A stretch of 64,000 nt of DNA from Rhizorhabdus phycosphaerae (GCF_011044255.1 NZ_CP049107.1:744001-808000); one strand, 5' to 3'. Positions 38,183 to 51,766 are shown, counted from the first letter of the stretch. Made by a program: numbers and translations. The notes: generated by a model from the letters alone, not told the origin.

Positions 38183-39508
38183 TCAGCGGCTGCCGAACTT
38201 CTTGACCGCAGCGCGGTGCGCGCCCGGCGCGCCCTTGGGACGGCTGAAACGACGCTTGGCCGGCTGGGGCTGGCCCGCCCGCTCGCCACCTTCGCGACGA
38301 CGGGGACCACGCTCGCCGCTGTTCGCGGGTGCGGCCGGTGCCGCGACCGGCTTCGGCAGCTTCGCCTTCTCGGCCAGGAAATTCTCCGGCAGCGGTTCGA
38401 TCTCGAGCTTGATGCGGGTCAGCTTCTCGATCGCCTTCAGATAGGGCCGCTCGTCATCCGCCACGAAGGCGATGGCGACGCCCGCAGCACCCGCGCGCGC
38501 GGTGCGGCCGATGCGGTGGACATATTGCTCGGCCACATTCGGCAGCTCGAAGTTGAACACATGGCTGACGCCGCCGACGTCGATGCCGCGCGCGGCGATG
38601 TCGGTCGCGACCAGGATGCGGACTTCGCCGGTGCGGAACATGCCCAGCGCGCGCTCACGCTGCGGCTGGCTCTTGTTGCCGTGGATCGCCTCGGCGGGGA
38701 TGCCGGCGGCGCGCAGGTTGCGCACGACACGATCCGCGCCATGCTTGGTGCGGGTGAAGACCAGCGCGCGATCGATCGGCTCGGCCTTGATCCGCATGGT
38801 CAGCAGCGCCTGCTTCTCCTGCGCGTTGCAGAAGGTCGCGAACTGGTCGACCCGCTCGGCGGTGGTCGCCGCCGGAGCGACCGAGACCTTGACCGGGTTG
38901 TTCAGGAAGCGGTCGCCCAGCTCGGCGATCGCCTTGGGCATGGTCGCCGAGAAGAACAGCGACTGACGCTTCTTCGGCAGAAGCTGATCGATCCGCTTGA
39001 GCGCATGGATGAAGCCCAGGTCGAGCATCTGATCGGCCTCGTCGAGGACGAAGATCTCGACGAACTTCAGGTTCAGCGCGCGCTGGTCGATCAGGTCGAG
39101 CAGACGGCCCGGCGTCGCGACGAGGATGTCGACACCGCGCTGCAGCTGGCGGATCTGGCGGTTGATCGGCACGCCGCCGAAGACGGTGGCGACGCTCAGC
39201 CGCAGATTCTTGCCGTACTGGACGAAGCTCTCGGCGATCTGGCTGGCCAGTTCGCGCGTCGGCGACAGGACGAGCATGCGGCAACCCTGCGGCGGCGTAT
39301 GCTTCAGATTTTCGGTGAGCAGGTGGAGCGACGGCAGCGCGAAGGCGGCGGTCTTGCCGGTACCGGTCTGCGCGATGCCGCACAGGTCGCGGCCCTCGAG
39401 CAGCGGCGGAATCGCCTGGGCCTGGATCGGCGTGGGCACGTCATAGCCCTTGGCGGAAAGCGCGCGGTACAGCGGCTCGATGAGGCCCAGATCGGAAAAT
39501 TTGGTCAC
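38183..39508 (-). CDS. DEAD-box ATP-dependent RNA helicase (RhlE-like)
   Basis: A 441-residue RNA helicase with all core motifs in order: the Q motif (PTPIQAQAIPPLLEGRD), motif I AQTGTGKT, PTRELA, TPGR, motif II DEAD, motif III SAT, and in domain two FTRTKHGADR, ATDIAARGID and HRIGRTARAG. The C-terminal tail (about 370-441) is basic and proline-rich with RREGGERAGQ, typical of RhlE-type proteins in sphingomonads. I chose the GTG at 39508 because GAAAGTG lies just upstream and the product starts at TKFSDLGL; an ATG at 39550 is the alternative. It probably remodels RNA in cold or during ribosome assembly. Confidence 0.92.
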   Translation of the reverse strand: MTKFSDLGLIEPLYRALSAKGYDVPTPIQAQAIPPLLEGRDLCGIAQTGTGKTAAFALPSLHLLTENLKHTPPQGCRMLVLSPTRELASQIAESFVQYGKNLRLSVATVFGGVPINRQIRQLQRGVDILVATPGRLLDLIDQRALNLKFVEIFVLDEADQMLDLGFIHALKRIDQLLPKKRQSLFFSATMPKAIAELGDRFLNNPVKVSVAPAATTAERVDQFATFCNAQEKQALLTMRIKAEPIDRALVFTRTKHGADRVVRNLRAAGIPAEAIHGNKSQPQRERALGMFRTGEVRILVATDIAARGIDVGGVSHVFNFELPNVAEQYVHRIGRTARAGAAGVAIAFVADDERPYLKAIEKLTRIKLEIEPLPENFLAEKAKLPKPVAAPAAPANSGERGPRRREGGERAGQPQPAKRRFSRPKGAPGAHRAAVKKFGSR

Positions 39509-39744
39509 AAATGCACTTTCAAATGGTGCGGGCGCACGGACGGAGTCCATGCGACAGCGGGTTCGCATGACGACCCGCGTGAATAGGGAAGCCTGAGCTG
39601 ATATGCGTGCCTGAGGGCCGAGCCGGCCTGTCCTTGTAAGAGGGCAGGAGTTCACGCTGCTACGGTCCCGACACCGCAAAACGGCATCGACGCGGTGCAG
39701 CATATGCTCCATGATCGTGGCAAATGCAAGGCGAGGTGTTTTCG

Positions 39745-41070
39745 ATGGCGCGTATCGGTCGGTTTTTCGGGCTTTCCCTGCTGATGGCGACCACCGCCCT
39801 CCCCGCCCAGGCGGCGCTCACTCCCGCAGAGAAGACCATGACCCGCACCGTCGAGGCAGAGAATGCCGCCACCGTCGCGCTGCTCGAACAGCTGGTCAAC
39901 GTGAACTCGGGATCGCGCAACCTGCCCGGCGTGACGAAGGTCGGCGAGATGATGAAGGCGCAGCTGGCGCCGCTCGGCTTCGACGTGCGCTGGGTGCCGA
40001 TGACCGCCGCCGGCCGCGCGGGGCACATCATCGCCACCCACAAGGGCAATGGACGCGGCAAGCGGCTGCTGCTGATCGGCCATCTCGACACGGTGTTCGA
40101 GCCCGACAGCCCGTTCCAGCGCTTCGCCCGCAAGGGCGGCGACAAGGCCGAGGGCCCCGGCGTCGGCGACGACAAGGGCGGCATGGTCGTGATGCTCGCG
40201 GCGCTGCGCGCGATGAAGGCGGCCGGCACGCTGGCCAAAGCCGGTATCGAGATCGTCCTGACCGGCGACGAGGAGGATGTCGGCGACCCGGTCGAGATCG
40301 CCCGCGCAGACCTGATCGCGGCCGGCAAGCGCGCCGACGTCGCGCTCGATTTCGAAGGGCTGGTGCGCGACAATGGCCGCGACATGGGCTCGATCGCGCG
40401 CCGCTCGTCGAACAGCTGGACGGTCAAAGCGACCGGCAACAGCGGCCATTCGAGCGGCATCTTCAGCGAAAAGGTGGGCTATGGCGCCATCTATGAACTG
40501 GTCCGCATCCTCGACGCCTTCCGCCGCGACCTGCCCGAAACCAACCTGACCTACAATGTCGGCCTGATCGCGGGCGGATCGACCCAGTCCACCGACGCCG
40601 AAGGCATCCGCATGACCGCGACCGGCAAGGGCAACATCATCGCCCCCATCGCCGAGGCGCGCGGCGACCTGCGCACCCTGTCGCAGGAGCAGACCGAGCG
40701 GGTGAAGGCGAAGATGGCGGCGATCGTCGCGCAGCACCTGCCCGGCACCTCGGCCGCGATCGAATTCGAGAAAGGCGGCTATCCGGCGATGGCGCCGACC
40801 GACGGCAACCGCGCGATCCTGACGGCGCTAAACGGCGTGAACAAGGACCTGGGCCTGCCCGACATGCCCCCGCTCGACCCGCTCAAGCGCGGCGCCGGCG
40901 ACGTCAGCTTCGTCGCCAGTGACGTCGACAGCTTCGCCGGCATGGGCCCCTACTCCACCGGCGACCATGCACCCGGCGAGACGGTCGACCTGACCTCGAT
41001 CCCGCTCCAGGCGAAACGCGCGGCAATCCTGATGTCGCGGCTCGCGGCGGAGCCGCGCGCGAAGCGTTGA
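39745..41070 (+). CDS. Secreted M20-family metallopeptidase (glutamate carboxypeptidase-like)
   Basis: A 441-residue exported zinc hydrolase. The signal peptide (about residues 1-24) ends at LPAQA. Metal and catalytic residues are in GHLDTVFE (H and D), GVGDDKGGM (bridging D), TGDEEDVGDP (catalytic and metal glutamates) and STGDHAPGE near the C-terminus (last histidine); the lid domain sits in between. The closest known type is carboxypeptidase G2 / glutamate carboxypeptidase. GGCGAGG precedes the ATG at 39745, and an ATG at 39724 is less likely. It is divergent from the helicase gene. Substrate unknown; a C-terminal glutamate-releasing activity is plausible. Confidence 0.88.
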   Translation: MARIGRFFGLSLLMATTALPAQAALTPAEKTMTRTVEAENAATVALLEQLVNVNSGSRNLPGVTKVGEMMKAQLAPLGFDVRWVPMTAAGRAGHIIATHKGNGRGKRLLLIGHLDTVFEPDSPFQRFARKGGDKAEGPGVGDDKGGMVVMLAALRAMKAAGTLAKAGIEIVLTGDEEDVGDPVEIARADLIAAGKRADVALDFEGLVRDNGRDMGSIARRSSNSWTVKATGNSGHSSGIFSEKVGYGAIYELVRILDAFRRDLPETNLTYNVGLIAGGSTQSTDAEGIRMTATGKGNIIAPIAEARGDLRTLSQEQTERVKAKMAAIVAQHLPGTSAAIEFEKGGYPAMAPTDGNRAILTALNGVNKDLGLPDMPPLDPLKRGAGDVSFVASDVDSFAGMGPYSTGDHAPGETVDLTSIPLQAKRAAILMSRLAAEPRAKR

Positions 41071-41189
41071 GGCGCGGACGGGTAGAGGTTCGACTTGGGG
41101 GTCGGCTTTATTGCGAAGGTTCTTGCCAGCTGTACGACCGAATTGGGGTAGGAAGCGGTCATTAAGACATTGTGGCTAATGGGCTTGGA

Positions 41190-41669
41190 ATGGACGAGCC
41201 TTACCTGCCCGAAGCCGACTTCATCGTGATGGTGGCGAACGAAGACATTCCGCTGACCGGCAGCGTCATGGCGGATCATAACCTGAAGCTTCTGATCGCC
41301 TATACGAGAGATGAAATCGTCAGCAATCGCGACTGGGCGACAATGGTCTTGGCTGGGCACGGCCCCGACACCGCCGAGGTTCTTGCCGCGTTACTTTCAG
41401 CGGCAGAAGACACCGATGCTTGTGTCCGAGGAGAAGCTCTCCAAGGCTTGTCGGAGCGAGATCGAGACCGCGCACTGCCGTTGGTTCGGCGCGAGTTGAT
41501 GCGGGAAGAATGCGCATACGCGACGTTTCAGGCGGCTCATTTCCTTGCTGATGCCTCCTTGCTCGAAGGTTTACGCGCATGGGCGGGACGGGGTGGTGCG
41601 TCGTGGATCAACAGCACCATAGAGGATGCCATACGCGCTTGCGAATTAGCGGGACAGGCGAATACCTGA
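41190..41669 (+). CDS. Hypothetical HEAT-repeat-like protein
   Basis: A 159-residue acidic, mostly helical protein (MDEPYLPEADFIVMVANEDIP at the start). Paired helices such as TAEVLAALLSAAEDTDACVRGEALQGLSERDRDRAL resemble HEAT-type repeats, and no catalytic motif is seen. A GTG at 41172 could extend it by six residues. G+C is lower than the flanking backbone, and a 20-base repeat begins at the stop codon. Proteins like this are often found among immunity or accessory genes, but the function here is unknown. Confidence 0.6.
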   Translation: MDEPYLPEADFIVMVANEDIPLTGSVMADHNLKLLIAYTRDEIVSNRDWATMVLAGHGPDTAEVLAALLSAAEDTDACVRGEALQGLSERDRDRALPLVRRELMREECAYATFQAAHFLADASLLEGLRAWAGRGGASWINSTIEDAIRACELAGQANT

Positions 41670-41687
41670 ATGTCCGCAATGGGGTCG
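41668..41687 (+). repeat. 20-bp direct repeat, copy 1
   Basis: GAATGTCCGCAATGGGGTCG, identical to 42133-42152 and related to a degenerate copy near 46184. It overlaps the last bases of the HEAT-like gene. Confidence 0.85.
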
Positions 41688-41732
41688 GCAGTGGGAATTC
41701 TGCTTTCGGCCAAAAGATAGAAAAAAGGATAT

Positions 41733-42110
41733 TCAGAACTTAAGAATTGTCGGCTCTTCGAAGCAGATGACTTCGACGCACTCTTGTGGGCTTACAATCA
41801 CGCAGGAAAAGGTTTCTTCATGCTCTTGCTCGCGAGCATGCTCGCGATAGTCCAGCAAATAAGGCGTTGTTTCGCTCATCAGGATACCGCAGCCGCTATC
41901 GCTCGAACAGACGAGGGCACGCCCGCCGACATCGTTTAGGTAGTGCCAGTAGTCGCTCTCGCTGAAAGACCGAAAGGCCCTTGGCTGCTCAAAGGTCACC
42001 TTGAGCGCGACCCTCCCGTCAACCGAAAGCCAAACACGCAAGCTCGCGATGTCGTATTCCAGGCGCTCGATGAAAAAGCTTGGCAGCGAAGGCAAGGAGT
42101 CGGTGGTCAT
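41733..42110 (-). CDS. Hypothetical 125-residue protein
   Basis: A soluble acidic protein beginning MTTDSLPSLPSFFIERLEYD, with short alternating strands (LRVWLSVDGRVALKVTFEQ), an ESDYWHYLNDVGG segment and a C-terminal VIVSPQECVEVICFEEPTIL. No family recognised; the size, acidity and YWHYL-type segment resemble small immunity proteins, which is a guess. It lies alone between two identical 20-base direct repeats in lower-G+C DNA, which suggests that it arrived as a unit. Confidence 0.6.
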   Translation of the reverse strand: MTTDSLPSLPSFFIERLEYDIASLRVWLSVDGRVALKVTFEQPRAFRSFSESDYWHYLNDVGGRALVCSSDSGCGILMSETTPYLLDYREHAREQEHEETFSCVIVSPQECVEVICFEEPTILKF

Positions 42111-42132
42111 TGCTCGTTTCTAAGGGCGACCC

Positions 42133-42152
42133 GAATGTCCGCAATGGGGTCG
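42133..42152 (+). repeat. 20-bp direct repeat, copy 2
   Basis: Identical to 41668-41687; the two copies bracket the 41733-42110 gene. Confidence 0.85.
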
Positions 42153-42209
42153 CTTTCAGACGGTGCGCGTTTAGGAAATCGCTCCCCGCTTACGCCCCTA
42201 CACGACCCA

Positions 42210-42881
42210 TCAAAAATCCGGCTTCTCATAATGCTCGGGCGGGCCGACCAACTCCATCCGCTCGGCCAGCACGACGCGCAGCGAGCGGCGGGATTTCATG
42301 CCCGAATACCATTGCTTGGTCTCGTCATGCCCGCGCCAGTCGATCCCGCCCAGATAGTCGGCGACCGACAGATGCGCAGCGCAGGCGAGGTCGGCGAGGC
42401 TGAGCAGCGGGCCGCCGATCCAGCGGCGGCTGCCGACCAGATAGTCGATATAGTCGAGATGGTCGTTCACCGCCTTCATCGCCTGCCGCAACACGCCGGC
42501 ATCGGGCGAGGCGCGGTGGACGATCCGCTTCAGCGCGCGTTCGTGCAGCAGCGGGCCGACCACGTCGGCATAGAATTTCTCGTCGAAATAGGCGACCAGC
42601 CGCCGGATCTCGGCCCGCGCCGCCGACCCGCCGGGGATCATCGGCGCCGCCTCGACCGTCTCCTCGATATATTCGGAGATCGCACAGCTGTGGATCAGCA
42701 CCGTCCCGTTCGCCGGATCGACCATCACCGGGGTCTGCCCGACCGGGTTCAGGTCCAGAAACTCGTCGCGCCGCAGCCAGGGAGACTCGCGGACGAGATC
42801 ATAGGCGACGCCCTTCTCCTCCATCTGGAGCCGGACCTTGCGCGAGAAGGGACAGAGCGGGAATTGATAAAGCTGCCACAT
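42210..42881 (-). CDS. Glutathione S-transferase family protein
   Basis: A 223-residue GST-fold protein. The thioredoxin-like N-terminal domain has LYQFPLCPFSRKVRLQMEEKG (a CPFS in the active-site region) and the cis-proline in NPVGQTPVMV. The all-helical C-terminal domain includes PLLSLADLACAAHLSVADYLGG. GST-fold proteins of alphaproteobacteria include the FtsZ-binding FzlA as well as true transferases, and nothing here decides between them. Codon use and G+C match the core genome, unlike its neighbours, so this appears to be a resident gene inside an accessory-rich stretch. Confidence 0.88.
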   Translation of the reverse strand: MWQLYQFPLCPFSRKVRLQMEEKGVAYDLVRESPWLRRDEFLDLNPVGQTPVMVDPANGTVLIHSCAISEYIEETVEAAPMIPGGSAARAEIRRLVAYFDEKFYADVVGPLLHERALKRIVHRASPDAGVLRQAMKAVNDHLDYIDYLVGSRRWIGGPLLSLADLACAAHLSVADYLGGIDWRGHDETKQWYSGMKSRRSLRVVLAERMELVGPPEHYEKPDF

Positions 42882-43129
42882 GGAGCCGCATGATTATCGG
42901 CATGGCGCGCATATGTCAGCAGCGGAGATGGGGGTGCGGGCGATTATTGGAGCGATGGGAGAACGGGCACCATCCGACCCGACGGAATCATTCGACCAGC
43001 AGTCCACCACGATCGTTCCTTTGTGCCAGTCCGCCGCATGTCCCTGCCCAATCGGCCCGGCCTGCCCAACGAGCTAGGCTTTGGCACATCGCTCATGCAC
43101 GGGACGCGGCCACGTCTAAGTCTCAAAGC

Positions 43130-43375
43130 ATGGGCGGCGCTGTCCAGGTCGACGGCGTCCTCTACGAATGGAACCTCCACCGCGAACCCCATCTGTCCGA
43201 TGACGAGGGCTGGAAGGGCATGACGATCTCTCTGCAGGAGCGCGACGTCCGGCGCGAAGCCCTCGTCGAATTTCCCTCACCCAAGCGCCTGCTCAAAGGC
43301 TTGCCCCGCAGCCGCCTGCAACTCGACAACGCGACGATCGCCCGCTACGTGCGCGCAGCCCTGTCGGTCAGCTAG
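43130..43375 (+). CDS. Hypothetical 81-residue protein
   Basis: A short soluble protein starting MGGAVQVDGVLYEWNLHREPHLSDDEGWKG, with a central EFPSPKRLLKGLPRSRLQL and ending in a helix TIARYVRAALSVS. The frame is open upstream, but the ATG at 43130 gives the compact product. I take it as real because of its backbone-like codon use and coherent beta-then-helix composition. No function is known to me. Confidence 0.62.
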   Translation: MGGAVQVDGVLYEWNLHREPHLSDDEGWKGMTISLQERDVRREALVEFPSPKRLLKGLPRSRLQLDNATIARYVRAALSVS

Positions 43376-43875
43376 GACCCGAAGACGCGCGGGAAGCCGG
43401 TGACGTTCGTGGTAGATTCCGAGGGGAATTGAGGGGAGCGCCGGTGCGTCAGACGCGCGTGCGGGCAGTGAATAGGCGCGATATGATCTGCCCCAGACAT
43501 CCGAGCTTCGGGCAACCAATGGCCGCTCACGACCAAAATACGCCGTTCCAATCCTGCGCTAGCTATGTCGGCTCACGCCGAAAGCCGCCGGTTCGACTGC
43601 GCAGACTGGCTGGTCGAGAATGCCTGGTAGCGGTCATACAAGGCGCTGCCCCCCCGATCCCGATAGCCAACCGTCCGCTATTTAGCTCCAATCAGTAACG
43701 TTTGGGTCATTGCTGACAGTCGCATGCGACGTGTCGAACGGCACGACGTCAGGACCCGACGTTCGACATTTGCCCCGCTGGCATCGCAGTAGGACATAAG
43801 CTTGCCGTGAACGCCCGCCTTGGGAATCGACAGACTGGCCAAGCGCATCGTATGCGCGCATCAGGGGGCAAGCAA
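43376..43875. other. Gene-poor region upstream of the TIR gene
   Basis: Five hundred bases with no convincing gene. Open frames exist but have no family resemblance or ribosome site. Bases from about 43690 (GTTTGGGTCATTGCTGACAG) with a later GTTCGACATTT look like decayed copies of the scattered GTCCGC/GGGTCA-type intergenic elements also seen near 41668, 42133 and 46184. The promoter of the TIR gene must lie in the last part. Confidence 0.45.
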
Positions 43876-44820
43876 ATGGCCAGAATCTACGTATCGTACA
43901 GCCGCAAAGACGGCGAGTTTATGCGAGCGTTAGTCAATCGCCTTAAGCAGGACGGTCACGAGATCACGGTTGACGATGACGTTCTGACCGCCGGTCGTGA
44001 CTGGCGCTCGACACTGGACGAAGGGCTGAAAAGCGCCGACGTGTTTTTGACGTTACTGTCTCATAATACACCGAGTTCAGCCTACACGATGATGGAACTG
44101 GGCGCCGCGCGGGCATTTGCTGGCGCTACGGGCAAGCCATTGGTGATCCCGATCGCGATCGACCAAGTTGAAGTTCCGCTCGTGCTCCAAGACATTCAGA
44201 TCCTTTTTGCCCCCGATCGCGATGTTGATGCTATTGTGGCCCAGATTTCAAAAAGCATATCGAGCCAGCATGGACTTTCGCTTGCGCGGGAGGTCAAAGC
44301 GGAAGTCGCGGCAACGCGTATCAAACAAAACGCCCCGCAATACATCGATGAGGCCATCAAGGCACAGGACGCGATCAAGAGTCGAAATGCGTGCGCGGCA
44401 CGCGGCTGGTACGCGGCCGGTTATGTGGCCCTTCTGTCAGGCATTGCGGTCGCATTATGGACATTCGTCGCGCACGCATCCATCCCGGGCGACTGGCTCA
44501 GCTTGGCTCGCGCTGTCGTCGTGAACGTGGTCGTGGTCGGCTTTCTAGGTGCCTGTTCGCGATACGCTTTCTCCCTTGGAAAATCATACACTACCGAAGC
44601 GCTCAAGGCATCCGACCGAATTCACGCCATCATGTTCGGGCGTTTTTATCTAAACGCCTTTCCAGATCGCGTGACTTGGACCGAACTGAAAGAGGTGTTT
44701 GCAAACTGGAATATTGACCGCTCATCAGCTTTTGCTCACCTAGACGTCTCTCAGATTGATCCACAATTGATCAGCATGATTACCCAGGTCGTCACTACCG
44801 CGGTGAAAAAGAAGGAGTAG
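43876..44820 (+). CDS. TIR-domain protein with two membrane helices
   Basis: A 314-residue protein. An N-terminal TIR domain (residues 1-130) has RIYVSYSRKDGEFMRALVNRL, DVLTAGRDW and SHNTPSSAYTMMELGAARA, where E74 sits at the position of the catalytic glutamate of NAD-cleaving TIR domains. A helical linker follows, then two membrane helices (about 178-200 and 209-228) and a C-terminal soluble segment. GGGGG lies upstream of the ATG at 43876. The architecture fits a membrane-tethered TIR effector, as in some antiphage systems. G+C is well below the backbone. The next gene, on the opposite strand, also carries a TIR-class domain. Confidence 0.82.
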   Translation: MARIYVSYSRKDGEFMRALVNRLKQDGHEITVDDDVLTAGRDWRSTLDEGLKSADVFLTLLSHNTPSSAYTMMELGAARAFAGATGKPLVIPIAIDQVEVPLVLQDIQILFAPDRDVDAIVAQISKSISSQHGLSLAREVKAEVAATRIKQNAPQYIDEAIKAQDAIKSRNACAARGWYAAGYVALLSGIAVALWTFVAHASIPGDWLSLARAVVVNVVVVGFLGACSRYAFSLGKSYTTEALKASDRIHAIMFGRFYLNAFPDRVTWTELKEVFANWNIDRSSAFAHLDVSQIDPQLISMITQVVTTAVKKKE

Positions 44821-44858
44821 CTGAACGGCGCCGGGTCGCCGGAGGCTGATTGGCAGGT

Positions 44859-46139
44859 TCAGCTTTCCGTCTCCGGCTCTATGTCGCTTGGAAGCGCGTA
44901 ATTCTTTATATCCTTCATGGCTTCCAACAACTTGATAGTGGCAGCTGCATCCATTGTATCGCCCGGATACCGAACCTCATAAAGCCCTTGAAGGTTAGAG
45001 GGCAGCTTCACTCCCTCCCTTACCAGCAGAATGAAGCGCCGGCCGTAGAAAGCCATAGCGGCCCCAATCTCAATTAGAACATTGGGATTGAGCAGCACAT
45101 GTTCTGCACCTTGGTCGTCGGTCAGAACCTTATCTGCATCGACATGGATAATTGCAGCGCCGCAGCGCCGCATATCATCCATGATTTTTTCGGGTACCGG
45201 CTTCGAGACCGATTGCCGCTCGACGGAAACAATCGGCTCTAGTTCGCCATATTCCAAGAGCTTGCGAATTGGATCGACTAGCGCCCGGTCCTTGCCGTGA
45301 GTTATGAATACCCGCCGACGTCGCAAATCATCCTCAACAGCCGCCTTCATAGACGCGCCCGAAGCGAGAGAAATCGGCGACGGCGCCGGCGTTCTTTGTG
45401 GTTCAAAAACGGGTATCTCGGAAGGCTGACGCGTAGGCGGGATAACCGGCTCCGCTACCTCCTGCTTGGGATGTTCTGTTAATTCAGTGACGCCGTTTGT
45501 TGTCGGATCGCCGCCCGCTGCGCTGGAGAGGCTTACATAAGCCTTGCCGTTAATCTGCTCTATAAAACCCACTGATTTTGCACTGGCATCTAGACGCTCA
45601 AGTACCTCATCGGTCTTATCACGTGGGACGCCAAGCTCTTCTAAAACGTTGAGTGCAATGTCGTGTCGCGGAAACGGGCTCTGATCGTATCGCTTTAAGA
45701 AGTCACCGAATACTCTCGGGCGTAGCACGGCTTCCCGCTTGGCTATGACGTCTTCGTCTTCCGCGCGGGGTCTAATAATTTGCCGAGCAAGCTCAGTCAC
45801 GCTAATGGTAGCGGCTTGTGCCCCGCCTTCGATCAATCCAAATGCGATGCTCGCACCAGACAGAAGGCGCATCTGCGAGCCCTTAGGATCAACGCTTAGC
45901 GCCTTAGCAACGTGAAATGGAGCGGTCGCTCGACCCGCGTAGTGATCAAAGATTGCCTGAGGTATGCGCAGCGCATCATCCAACGAGAGGTTGGGAACAT
46001 CAGCCTGCTTGAGATAGCTGCGCTTAGAGCCCGGGCTTGCCGGACCCACAGGCGGGGTGAAAGCCTTAGATTTCTTAGGTGACGCTGTCGGTGCTTGTCC
46101 GTTGGCCGAAGTCGCTTCGGTTGTTTTACCTCTCACCAT
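44859..46139 (-). CDS. Winged-helix-like plus TIR-like nucleotide-binding domain protein (CAP12/Pycsar-type TIR family)
   Basis: A 426-residue protein. After a disordered N-terminus, residues about 45-205 look like tandem winged-helix domains (SLDDALRIPQAIFDHYAGRAT, HDIALNVLEELGVPRDKTDEVLERLD). A proline-rich linker leads to a C-terminal TIR-like nucleotide-binding domain (about 276-395: RRVFITHGKDRALVDPIRKLL, then LLNPNVLIEIGAAMAFYGRRFILLV). The latter matches the predicted nucleotide-binding TIR family that includes effectors of cyclic-nucleotide antiphage systems; E357 is the candidate catalytic residue. No cyclase gene is seen beside it. Its G+C is near 50 percent in sampled lines. It ends 38 bases from the convergent TIR-membrane gene. 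Confidence 0.8.
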   Translation of the reverse strand: MVRGKTTEATSANGQAPTASPKKSKAFTPPVGPASPGSKRSYLKQADVPNLSLDDALRIPQAIFDHYAGRATAPFHVAKALSVDPKGSQMRLLSGASIAFGLIEGGAQAATISVTELARQIIRPRAEDEDVIAKREAVLRPRVFGDFLKRYDQSPFPRHDIALNVLEELGVPRDKTDEVLERLDASAKSVGFIEQINGKAYVSLSSAAGGDPTTNGVTELTEHPKQEVAEPVIPPTRQPSEIPVFEPQRTPAPSPISLASGASMKAAVEDDLRRRRVFITHGKDRALVDPIRKLLEYGELEPIVSVERQSVSKPVPEKIMDDMRRCGAAIIHVDADKVLTDDQGAEHVLLNPNVLIEIGAAMAFYGRRFILLVREGVKLPSNLQGLYEVRYPGDTMDAAATIKLLEAMKDIKNYALPSDIEPETES

Positions 46140-46469
46140 TTAGCTAGCCCCCTAACTGCTTGTCTCTGAACATAGCGGTTGGCGAAGTGTCCGCAACCCG
46201 GTCCGCTTTTGCGGCCGGGTGACCCGATAGCTGCCTGTCCGTAGTCGGCCCATTTAACGTCATCTTGCAATTCTGCTTAGGCAATCACTGGATGTCGGCT
46301 TCTGACCAAACCCCGTCGTCCGGCACATCACGTCGGAACGGCAGCAAAGCCCAAATCCCTGTCCCTGAGCGCGTGCTACTCCGCTCGGCGACGAGCCCCT
46401 CCCAGAGCCTTTGAGATCGCCCCCAAACCAACCACCGCCGGCCTCCCCCAAGACCGACGGCCCTCACCC
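46140..46469. other. Intergenic region between the accessory stretch and gltB, with a hairpin element
   Basis: A 330-base stretch without a gene. At 46197-46219 CCCGG(T)CCGC-TTTT-GCGGCCGGG forms a strong stem with one bulged base, within a degenerate copy of the GTCCGCAA-type element repeated at 41668 and 42133. The last part (about 46380-46469) returns to backbone-like composition and ends at the gltB stop. No clear terminator for gltB was found. Confidence 0.55.
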
Positions 46470-51007
<4,538 letters not shown>

Positions 51008-51008
<1 letters not shown>

Positions 51009-51766
51009 CACTTCATCTCCGCGGGGTCGAGCCCCAGCAAAATCGCGAGCCTCTCCCGCTCGGCAGGCGTAAGATCCTGCGGTTTCTTGGGCGCGGGCAG
51101 ATCCGCCGTCTGTTCGGCGATCTTCTTCATGATCTGCGGCATGGCCTTCATCATCGACGGAATCAGCTGCTGCATCCGCGACTGGAAGGCCGGATCGGTC
51201 TGTATCGTCATCGAGCGTTCGGCGAAGGCCCTGCCCGCCGGCGTCTGGAAGAAGGCGTCGATCTCACGCAGCTCGGCCAGCTGGAACTGGCCGACATAGG
51301 CCTCGGCCAGCCCCTGGCGGAAGCTGGGCTCCATCGCGGTCATCAGCCTGCCCATCTCGCTCGCCATGACGCGCATCGATCGTTCGGTCCTGACGCCGAA
51401 AGCGGGGTCCATGACCTGCAGCACATCGCTGAGCTTTGCCGACCCGAGCGCCTTCAGCTTGGCGGGGTCCTGCCCCATGGCCTGCGCGAGCGAATTGAGC
51501 GGCATGGCCAGCATGCTGTCCATCATCGACTTCGACATCTGGCTGATCGAGGCGTCCATCACCTTCTGGAAGGTCCCGTCGGGCAGGATGCGCCCTGCGA
51601 TCCGCGTGGCGACCTCAAGCGCGACCGGATCGGCCGCAGTCGTCGCCTCCGCCCCGGCCACGGGTTTCGTCGCCGAAGGCGCGGCGAGCAGCGCTGAGGG
51701 CGACCACAGCGCAGCCAGCGACACCGCTAGCGCGAGGCTTCGCCGTCCCGGCAGCTTGCCGCTCAT
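51008..51766 (-). CDS. DUF2059 domain-containing exported protein within the glt operon
   Basis: A 252-residue protein with a signal peptide (about residues 1-29, LALAVSLAALWSPSALLAA) and a C-terminal DUF2059 domain (FRQGLAEAYVGQFQLAELREIDAFFQTPAGRAF, then LIPSMMKAMPQIMKKIAEQ). The start ATG overlaps the gltD stop by four bases and the stop TGA overlaps the gltB start, so translation of the three is tightly coupled. Why an exported protein of unknown function lies between the glutamate synthase genes is not known; DUF2059 proteins have no established role. Confidence 0.85.

Noticed and set aside
43429-43698. An 89-codon frame in the gap before the TIR gene
   Set aside because: No ribosome site, mixed composition and no resemblance to a family; the region appears to be decayed intergenic DNA.
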